Below, piece by piece: positions 1 through 7,088 of a stretch of DNA of 7,088 nt. A program made the translations under genes and the position numbers. Within the stretch, counting starts at the first letter, position 1. Each line of letters starts with the position of its first letter. The DNA lies in NCBI GenBank assembly GCA_937893015.1, contig CALBJX010000104.1, positions 1 to 7,088 on the forward strand, in the 5' to 3' direction. The notes beneath the pieces were generated by a model. That model had not been told where the DNA came from and did not search any database. It was given only the letters and a program-made list of their open reading frames with translations. The DNA comes from an uncultured Verrucomicrobiales bacterium (lineage in GTDB: Bacteria; Verrucomicrobiota; Verrucomicrobiia; Verrucomicrobiales; Akkermansiaceae).

Positions 1-30
1 TTCGTACATCGTACATCGTACTTCGTACAT
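1..30 (-). repeat. Tandem 7-nt repeat array (CATCGTA/CTTCGTA units), left copy
   Basis: The window opens inside a tandem array of heptamers: a truncated CTTCGTA, then CATCGTA (7-13), CATCGTA (14-20), CTTCGTA (21-27) and a final CAT (28-30). All 30 bases are the exact reverse complement of positions 7025-7054 at the other end of the window, so this is one copy of a dispersed element lying in the opposite orientation. Each unit boundary carries the palindrome GTAC every seven bases. It is non-coding as far as I can see. Its function is unknown; it could be a dispersed intergenic repeat or a protein-binding array. Confidence 0.9.
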
Positions 31-37
31 TCAGTTC

Positions 38-55
38 GACAAATCCTCCTTTGTC
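38..55. repeat. Inverted repeat GACAAA-N6-TTTGTC, left copy
   Basis: GACAAA (38-43) and TTTGTC (50-55) are perfect complements around the loop TCCTCC. The same stem with a slightly different loop (TCCCTC when read in this orientation) lies at 7004-7021 beside the other heptamer array, so hairpin and heptamers form one composite repeat. Here 7 bases separate hairpin and array, against 3 at the right end. There is no long T run directly after it, so it is not a standard terminator. Confidence 0.8.
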
Positions 56-108
56 AATTTTCCCCTCTTCCTCATGCCGCACCGCCCTATTCCCCAGCGC
101 TTCGGCTC

Positions 109-135
109 AAACATTCCCGGAGATATGTTTTTTTT
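109..135 (+). terminator. Weak terminator-like AT-rich hairpin with T run
   Basis: AAACAT (109-114) can pair with ATGTTT (125-130) around a 10-base loop, and a run of eight T covers 128-135, partly inside the stem. It could end transcription entering from the left of the window. The stem is short and AT-rich and the loop is large, so it may be chance. No gene is visible upstream within the window. Confidence 0.25.
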
Positions 136-158
136 ATCGTTTTCCCGCAAAAATCCGC

Positions 159-186
159 TTGACTTACGCCCGCGCTGCCCTATACT
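159..186 (+). promoter_or_regulatory. Sigma70-type promoter for the small exported protein
   Basis: A -35 box TTGACT (159-164) and a -10 box TATACT (181-186) are separated by 16 bases. Each differs from consensus at one position. Transcription would start near 193, leaving a 5' leader of only about 14 bases before the ATG at 207. This supports 207 as the true start rather than an upstream in-frame ATG at 51, which would lie before the promoter. Confidence 0.7.
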
Positions 187-206
187 TACATCGTAAATCC
201 CCGCGT

Positions 207-539
207 ATGAAAGCTCTTTCCATTCTCTCTCTTCTTGCTCTGACCGCCGTGTGCGTGCAGGCCGCGCCCGTCATCACCGGTAAGGACCTCTCCGAGGAAT
301 CCCTCAAGAAGGTCGGCACCGCCAAGCAGTCCGACAGCCTCGACCGCCACAACGCCGCCAAGGCCAAGGCCGAAAAGCAGCGCACGGACGATATCAAGGC
401 TGCCAAGGACATCACCGAAGCCAACGACCGCGGCATGAAGAAGACCATCCAGAAGCGCCACCTCAACACCATGCTGCCCGCCTGTGAGCGCGAGCCCGAA
501 GCTCCCCGTGAGCCCGGTAACTACGAGGTGCGCTACTAA
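207..539 (+). CDS. Small exported charged helical protein, function unknown
   Basis: This encodes 110 residues. Residues 1-20 look like a Sec signal peptide: Lys2, then a hydrophobic stretch (Leu, Ile, Ala, Val) and a VQA cleavage motif at residues 17-19. The mature part is rich in Lys, Glu, Asp and Ala (about residues 25-88) and should be mostly amphipathic or coiled-coil helix. It ends in a Pro/Glu-rich tail (about 90-105) with a single Cys at 93 and a C-terminal NYEVRY. Cys16 is preceded by TAV, which does not fit a lipobox, so a soluble periplasmic protein is likelier than a lipoprotein. The reading frame stays open upstream to 51, but the signal peptide and the promoter at 159-186 argue for the ATG at 207. 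There is no Shine-Dalgarno sequence. The gene stands alone between its own promoter and a terminator. I do not recognise the family; a role as a small envelope protein is only an inference. Confidence 0.75.
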   Translation: MKALSILSLLALTAVCVQAAPVITGKDLSEESLKKVGTAKQSDSLDRHNAAKAKAEKQRTDDIKAAKDITEANDRGMKKTIQKRHLNTMLPACEREPEAPREPGNYEVRY

Positions 540-563
540 AGCGTTGAAATGTTTCCCTTTCTT

Positions 564-598
564 CATCCGCTCGGCGCCTTGTCGGGCGGATGTTTTTT
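564..598 (+). terminator. Rho-independent terminator after the small exported protein gene
   Basis: CATCCGC (564-570) pairs perfectly with GCGGATG (586-592). The stem can be extended inward by up to four pairs (571-574 with 582-585, including G-T wobbles), and six T follow at 593-598. It lies 25 bases after the stop at 539, as expected for an intrinsic terminator, and it separates this gene from the antiporter gene. Confidence 0.88.
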
Positions 599-664
599 AT
601 CAAGGCCGAAGTCCGGATTTACGGCATCAGGACGAAACGCCCTTCCCACCGCCGAAAGGCACAC

Positions 665-687
665 GCTGTTCAGCAATCTCGAACAGC
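665..687. promoter_or_regulatory. Inverted repeat upstream of the antiporter gene
   Basis: GCTGTTC (665-671) and GAACAGC (681-687) are perfect complements separated by 9 bases, followed by TTTT (688-691). It lies 37 bases before the chosen antiporter start (725) and 7 bases before an alternative in-frame ATG (695). It could be an operator for a dimeric regulator or a leader hairpin/attenuator. The spacing does not match a LexA box of either the CTGT-N8-ACAG or the GAAC-N4-GTTC type. I see no convincing -35/-10 pair between 600 and 725. Confidence 0.5.
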
Positions 688-724
688 TTTTAGGATGAAC
701 CGCCCTTTCGGACTTTCCCTCCCC

Positions 725-2032
725 ATGGACGACCAGCGCGAATTGCCGATTAAGGACCACCTGCACGGACTGAAAACGCTCAGCCCGCTGGCGGTGTTTT
801 TCCTGCTTTACCTCGGCACCTCCCTCGCCGCGGGGGATTTTTACAAGATGCCTGTCGCGGTGGCCTTTCTCGCTGCGTCCGTCTGGGGCTGCGCCATCAG
901 CCGCCCGCGCCGCCTCAGCAAGCGCATCGACCGCTTTTCGCGCGGTGCGGGGCACCGCAACATCCTGCTCATGGTGTGGATTTTCATCCTCGCGGGGGCC
1001 TTTGCCCAATCAGCCAAATACATCGGCGCGGTGGATGCCACGGTGAACCTGACGCTCGCCGTGCTGCCGCCCTCCATGATGCTGGCGGGCATGTTTCTCG
1101 CCGCCTGCCTTATCTCGCTTGCCGTCGGCACCTCCGTGGGTACGATTGTGGCTCTCATGCCCGTGGCGGTCGGCATGGCGGACAAGGGCGGCATCGCCCT
1201 GCCCCTCATGGCGGGCGCCATCATCGGCGGAGCCTTTTTCGGGGACAACCTCTCCTTCATCTCAGACACCACCATCGCCGCCACCCGCACGCAGGGCTGC
1301 CACATGCGGGATAAATTCCGCGCCAACATCGCCATTGTGCTGCCGGCCGCACTGGCCGTGCTGGGGCTTTACATCGCGATGGGATGGGGCAACACGGCCG
1401 CCGCTGAAACAAGTTCCGTGGCGTGGATTCGCGCCCTGCCCTATCTGCTGGTGCTCGTCACCGCCATTGCGGGGATGAACGTCACCCTCGTGCTGCTGCT
1501 CGGCATGCTCGCCACCGGCACCGTTGCACTCTGCACCCCCTCGCTCTCGATCACGGACTGGGCGGGGGCCCTCGGCACAGGCATCACGGGCATGGGCGAG
1601 CTCATCATCGTCACCCTGCTGGCGGGAGGTATGCTGGAACTCATCCGCTACAACGGCGGGCTCACCTACCTGCTGCGCCACCTCACGGCCCACATCCGCA
1701 GCCGCCGGGGGGCGGAGTTCTGCATCGCTCTCATGGCGGTTTTTGCCAACCTCTGCACCGCCAACAACACGGTTGCCATCGTCTCGGTCGGCACGCCCGC
1801 ACAGCGCCTCGCTGCGCAGTACGGCATCACCCCCGCCCGCAGCGCCAGCCTGCTGGACACCTTCTCCTGCATGGTACAGGGCCTCATTCCCTATGGGGCT
1901 CAGCTCCTCATGGGCAGCACACTGGCGGGCATGACGGCGCTTGCCATTATCCCCTATCTGTATTATCCCCTGCTGATGGGCGTTGTGGCCATGGGGGTGA
2001 TTGCGTTCGGGCAGGAAAGTCGCATGCGCTGA
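725..2032 (+). CDS. NhaC-family Na+/H+ antiporter
   Basis: This encodes a 435-residue inner-membrane protein of the NhaC/ion-transporter superfamily, which typically exchanges cytoplasmic Na+ for external H+ to control sodium and pH. About 10-11 hydrophobic segments are visible, for example near residues 20-36, 42-58, 78-98, 112-150, 158-172, 200-220, 238-272, 290-305, 332-345 and 395-428. Characteristic conserved stretches are FFGDNLSFISDTTIAATRTQ (171-190, with Asp174 and Asp181 in a membrane context), GTSVGT (135-140), CTANNT (344-349) and QGLIPYGAQLL (385-395). Length is normal for the shorter NhaC-like proteins. The start is uncertain: ATG 725 (MDDQRE) fits the usual short cytoplasmic N-terminus, while ATG 695 would add 10 residues and has AGG directly abutting the start, too close for a normal ribosome site. 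The gene follows a terminator (564-598) and an inverted repeat (665-687). The next promoter starts 4 bases after its stop. Substrate specificity (Na+ versus another ion or organic acid) cannot be told from sequence alone. Confidence 0.87.
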   Translation: MDDQRELPIKDHLHGLKTLSPLAVFFLLYLGTSLAAGDFYKMPVAVAFLAASVWGCAISRPRRLSKRIDRFSRGAGHRNILLMVWIFILAGAFAQSAKYIGAVDATVNLTLAVLPPSMMLAGMFLAACLISLAVGTSVGTIVALMPVAVGMADKGGIALPLMAGAIIGGAFFGDNLSFISDTTIAATRTQGCHMRDKFRANIAIVLPAALAVLGLYIAMGWGNTAAAETSSVAWIRALPYLLVLVTAIAGMNVTLVLLLGMLATGTVALCTPSLSITDWAGALGTGITGMGELIIVTLLAGGMLELIRYNGGLTYLLRHLTAHIRSRRGAEFCIALMAVFANLCTANNTVAIVSVGTPAQRLAAQYGITPARSASLLDTFSCMVQGLIPYGAQLLMGSTLAGMTALAIIPYLYYPLLMGVVAMGVIAFGQESRMR

Positions 2033-2035
2033 ATC

Positions 2036-2064
2036 TTGACAAAGGGCAGCCCGCCGTGTATAGT
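2036..2064 (+). promoter_or_regulatory. Near-consensus sigma70 promoter after the antiporter gene
   Basis: TTGACA (2036-2041, perfect consensus) and TATAGT (2059-2064, one mismatch) are separated by exactly 17 bases. It is the strongest promoter in the window. Predicted transcription start is near 2071, which coincides with the GTG that could start the downstream small gene. The -35 box starts only 4 bases after the antiporter stop, and no terminator lies between, so antiporter read-through could also reach the small gene. Confidence 0.85.
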
Positions 2065-2070
2065 TCGCGC

Positions 2071-2331
2071 GTGAATCCGAAAAATGTCCCCTCTCTCACG
2101 CTGCCGACGAATGATTACGAGCAGATGAAAGGCATGAGCAACACGCGTTTGGTCGGCGTGCTGCGCTCCGCCGTGTTGTCCCCCGAGAGAATGGGGCGCT
2201 TCTCCCCGCGCCCGCCTGAGACGCATGATGCCTACACCATCCACCACCGCCGCAGCTGCATCGACATCGTGCTGCACCGCGAGGGCGAGGCTGTATTCTG
2301 CTGCAAATTCGTGCCCGCGGAACAGTATTGA
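2071..2331 (+). CDS. Small hypothetical protein under a strong promoter
   Basis: An open frame of 86 residues runs from GTG 2071 to TGA 2329-2331. I do not recognise the family. There is no signal peptide or membrane segment. The protein is basic in its middle (HHRRS, residues 58-62) and has Cys at 63 and a Cys pair at 77-78 near the C-terminus, with alternating residues (IDIVLH, AVFCCKFV) suggesting a small beta sheet or hairpin. The frame lies right after a near-consensus promoter, which is the main reason to call it real. Two starts are possible: GTG 2071 sits on the predicted transcript 5' end (a leaderless start), and ATG 2125 gives 68 residues beginning MKGMSN. A 14-codon upstream frame (2084-2128) ends in an ATGA overlap with ATG 2125. 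No strong terminator follows. The Cys and His residues could bind metal, but this is only a guess. It does not resemble SecM despite lying upstream of secA. Confidence 0.6.
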   Translation: MNPKNVPSLTLPTNDYEQMKGMSNTRLVGVLRSAVLSPERMGRFSPRPPETHDAYTIHHRRSCIDIVLHREGEAVFCCKFVPAEQY

Positions 2332-2375
2332 CAAATGTGAATTTGTGATAAGAAATCGACAAATCGCTCATTTCT
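2330..2375. repeat. Two adjacent AT-rich inverted repeats in the secA upstream region
   Basis: ACAAAT (2331-2336) pairs with ATTTGT (2341-2346) around GTGA. AGAAAT (2351-2356) pairs with ATTTCT (2370-2375) around 13 bases. GACAAAT occurs twice (2330-2336 and 2358-2364). The second occurrence, extended as TCGACAAATC (2356-2365), matches 36-45 in the left end repeat and could be a degenerate copy of that hairpin. The first hairpin overlaps the stop of the small gene and could protect or end its transcript, but no T run follows. Beyond this and the promoter at 2431-2459, I see nothing else in 2332-2529 apart from the leader hairpin. Confidence 0.45.
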
Positions 2376-2430
2376 CTCTCCGTGCGGTGGTGTGTTTTCT
2401 GTCATTCTGCCCGCAAATCATTCGCTGAGC

Positions 2431-2459
2431 TTGCATTGAAGAGGAAATCGGTGTACAAT
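2431..2459 (+). promoter_or_regulatory. Probable secA promoter
   Basis: TTGCAT (2431-2436) and TACAAT (2454-2459) are separated by 17 bases. The -10 differs from consensus at one base and the -35 at two. Transcription would start around 2466, giving a leader of about 64 bases before the secA ATG at 2530. No better pair is visible in the gap between the small gene and secA. Confidence 0.65.
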
Positions 2460-2465
2460 CCCGCA

Positions 2466-2484
2466 CCCGCGTCGGACACGCGGG
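2466..2484 (+). promoter_or_regulatory. GC-rich hairpin at the predicted 5' end of the secA mRNA
   Basis: CCCGCGT (2466-2472) and ACGCGGG (2478-2484) form a perfect 7-bp stem around the loop CGGAC. With the predicted start near 2466, the stem would sit at the very 5' end of the message, a position known to protect transcripts from decay in other bacteria. It could also be an operator at the start site. It is not followed by T residues, so it is not a terminator. Confidence 0.5.
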
Positions 2485-2529
2485 CGGGGCGTCCTGTCAC
2501 GTCACCTCAGCTTTCCCCCTTTTAGCATC

Positions 2530-5910
<3,381 letters not shown>

Positions 5911-5932
5911 GTCTTACTTCGCCCTGCCGACC

Positions 5933-7000
5933 ATGAACGTCCGTTCCGCGCTGGAGTATGTGCCGTATTTCCGCGGCCGTCTCTTCGTGCTCGGGATTGA
6001 CGCCGCCCTGCTCGGCGCAGAGGAGCTCGTCGATGCCCTCCTCGATGTCGATGCGCTGCACGAAATCGGCGTGCGCGTGGTGCTCATTGCAGAGGGGACG
6101 GATACGTCTGTTCTTGCCCGCCGCGCCGCGGAATGCGAGCTGCACGCCGCCGTGGCGGAGCAAGCGCTTTGCGCGGGGGCTGCCGCCATCGAGCGCGTGA
6201 GCGAGATCATCGGTCGCCGCCAGGTCGCTATCGTGGCCTCGGGCGTGAGCGGGCGCTTCGATGAGGGCAGCGTGAACCTCGCCGTGCAGCTCGGGGCCTC
6301 CAAATACATCTGCCTGCAGGCGGGCGAGGTGCCCCTGCAAAACGGCACACCCATCTTCGCCATCCGCGAGAAGGAGGTGGAGAACGCCGCCCCCGCCTGC
6401 TCCCACCCGGAGGTGCTGCTGGCCGCCGCCGCCCTCTGCCGCCGCGGCATCCCCCGCGTGCATCTGCTGGACGGCCACCACCGCGGCGTGCTGCTGGATG
6501 AGTTCTTCTCCGAAGAAGGTGTCGGCACCATGGTGCACACGGACTCCTACCGCGACATCCGCCCCCTGCACGAGGACGACATCCCCGAGCTTCTCTCCAT
6601 GATTGCCCGCAGCGTGGTGAATGAAAAACTCATTCCCCGCGACTACGAAGGCATCCGCGACCACCGCGACTGCTACTACGTCTACACGCTGGACGACACC
6701 ATCGTGGGCTGTGTCGCCCTCTACCCCTACCCGGAGGCACAGTCCGCCGAGCTGGGCTGCCTCTTCATCAAGAAAAACTACGAGGGCCACGGCTACGGCC
6801 GCGCCCTCTGCCGCTTTGTGGAAGCCCGCGCCAAAGAACAGGGCGTGAAGACACTCTTCGCCATCTCGCAGAGTGCCGTCTCCTACTTCCGCGACCGCCT
6901 CGGCTATGCCGAGCTTTCCCGCGACGCCCTCCCCGCCCGCCGCCGCGCCTCGCTGGAGGCCAGCGGCCGCACCTCCGCCGTGTTCGGCAGGGAGCTGTGA
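5933..7000 (+). CDS. argA: Amino-acid N-acetyltransferase (N-acetylglutamate synthase), ArgA type
   Basis: This catalyses acetyl-CoA + L-glutamate to N-acetylglutamate, the first step of arginine synthesis, in the cytoplasm. The 355-residue protein has two parts. Residues about 1-200 are an amino-acid-kinase-like domain that opens with LEYVPYFRGRLFVLGID, the counterpart of the ArgA start. Residues about 204-355 are a GNAT acetyltransferase domain. The joining stretch VHLLDGHHRGVLLDEFFSEE (176-195), followed by GVGTM, is the clearest ArgA signature. In the GNAT part, CVALYPYPE (260-268), AELGCLFI (272-279) and the acetyl-CoA loop YEGHGYGRAL (283-292) are visible, with Glu284 where Gln/Arg is usual. 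The end DALPARRRASLEASGRTSAV (331-350) matches the ArgA C-terminus. It is shorter than E. coli ArgA (about 443), and the kinase-like domain has lost the Lys and Gly-Gly of true kinases (GID at 21-23), so it should not phosphorylate. ATG 5933 lies 22 bases after the secA stop without Shine-Dalgarno; an in-frame upstream start (5864) would overlap secA. Co-transcription with secA is likely. Arginine feedback inhibition is plausible but not shown. Confidence 0.88.
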   Translation: MNVRSALEYVPYFRGRLFVLGIDAALLGAEELVDALLDVDALHEIGVRVVLIAEGTDTSVLARRAAECELHAAVAEQALCAGAAAIERVSEIIGRRQVAIVASGVSGRFDEGSVNLAVQLGASKYICLQAGEVPLQNGTPIFAIREKEVENAAPACSHPEVLLAAAALCRRGIPRVHLLDGHHRGVLLDEFFSEEGVGTMVHTDSYRDIRPLHEDDIPELLSMIARSVVNEKLIPRDYEGIRDHRDCYYVYTLDDTIVGCVALYPYPEAQSAELGCLFIKKNYEGHGYGRALCRFVEARAKEQGVKTLFAISQSAVSYFRDRLGYAELSRDALPARRRASLEASGRTSAVFGREL

Positions 7001-7002
7001 GG

Positions 7003-7022
7003 CGACAAAGAGGGATTTGTCG
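7003..7022. repeat. Inverted repeat CGACAAA-N6-TTTGTCG, right copy
   Basis: CGACAAA (7003-7009) pairs with TTTGTCG (7016-7022) around GAGGGA, a perfect 7-bp stem starting 3 bases after the argA stop. The same stem lies at 38-55. This copy is inverted relative to the left one, judging by the loop (purine-rich here, pyrimidine-rich there) and by its position relative to the heptamers. It might help end or stabilise the secA-argA transcript, but it has no T run, so I call it part of the dispersed repeat. Confidence 0.8.
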
Positions 7023-7024
7023 GG

Positions 7025-7056
7025 ATGTACGAAGTACGATGTACGATGTACGAAGT
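7025..7056 (+). repeat. Tandem 7-nt repeat array (TACGAAG/TACGATG units), right copy
   Basis: After a partial unit ATG (7025-7027) come TACGAAG (7028-7034), TACGATG (7035-7041), TACGATG (7042-7048) and TACGAAG (7049-7055), then T. Positions 7025-7054 are the exact reverse complement of 1-30. The unit order (A, T, T, A at the variable base) is the same in both copies, which points to a copied element rather than independent expansion. No gene product is supported across it. Confidence 0.9.
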
Positions 7057-7065
7057 CAAATTGAG

Positions 7066-7082
7066 GCGCGGCTGCGCCGCGC
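7066..7082. repeat. GC-rich hairpin flanked by AATT at the right edge
   Basis: GCGCGGC (7066-7072) and GCCGCGC (7076-7082) form a perfect 7-bp stem with the loop TGC. AATT occurs on both sides (7059-7062 and 7085-7088), giving an outer palindrome. It follows the heptamer array by about 10 bases and is probably a third module of the same composite repeat. The matching module on the left would lie just outside the window. No T run follows it within the window. Confidence 0.7.
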
Positions 7083-7088
7083 GGAATT

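Noticed and set aside
665..687. LexA/SOS box upstream of the antiporter gene
   Set aside because: CTGT and ACAG are 13 bases apart rather than 8, and the GTTC/GAAC order and spacing do not fit the Gram-positive box.
1423..2331. A 302-residue + strand frame running from inside the antiporter gene into the small gene
   Set aside because: Its first two thirds are a His/Arg/Pro-rich shadow of the antiporter gene. Only the part after the promoter at 2036-2064 is plausible as a gene.
2071..2331. SecM-like arrest peptide controlling secA
   Set aside because: There is no signal peptide and no FxxxxWIxxxxGIRAGP-like arrest motif, and secA has its own promoter downstream.
2328..2356. A second promoter starting with TTGACA at 2328-2333
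   Set aside because: No acceptable -10 hexamer lies 16-18 bases downstream; the only TATA-like sequence (GATAAG) is about 13 bases away.
7028..7056. CRISPR array or coding repeat in the heptamers
   Set aside because: The units are 7 bases and directly tandem, without spacers, and the reading frame across them (out of argA frame) is only a shadow.

Overview
The window looks like a piece of a chromosome from a GC-rich Verrucomicrobiota (PVC-group) bacterium, possibly Akkermansia-like. That placement rests on the secA product, which has the long insertions shared by Bacteroidota and PVC SecA proteins and lacks the SecB/zinc tail, and on start codons without Shine-Dalgarno sequences. It is an inference from protein character, not a database result.

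Layout, left to right, with every gene on the + strand: (1) positions 1-206 hold an inverted copy of a short intergenic repeat (7-nt units plus a hairpin) and then a sigma70-type promoter. (2) 207-539 encodes a small, probably exported, charged helical protein and ends at a good rho-independent terminator (564-598). (3) 725-2032 encodes an NhaC-family Na+/H+ antiporter. (4) A near-consensus promoter (2036-2064) starts four bases after the antiporter stop and drives an unrecognised small protein (2071-2331) whose start is ambiguous. (5) 2332-2529 is a leader region with AT-rich inverted repeats, the secA promoter and a GC hairpin at the predicted 5' end of the secA message. (6) 2530-5910 is secA, the preprotein translocase ATPase. 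(7) 5933-7000 is an ArgA-type N-acetylglutamate synthase (first step of arginine synthesis), 22 bases after secA and probably co-transcribed with it. (8) 7001-7088 holds the second copy of the repeat in opposite orientation, plus a GC-rich hairpin at the edge.

Most of the content is housekeeping: protein export, sodium/proton exchange and arginine synthesis. I see no phage, transposase, CRISPR or defence genes. The most unusual structure is the pair of inverted composite repeats at the two extreme ends. They are best read as copies of a dispersed intergenic repeat family, and probably explain why the sequence starts and stops where it does. Other points of interest are the strong-promoter small gene with a possible leaderless or coupled start, the lineage-specific SecA architecture, and the compact ArgA with a degraded kinase-like domain.
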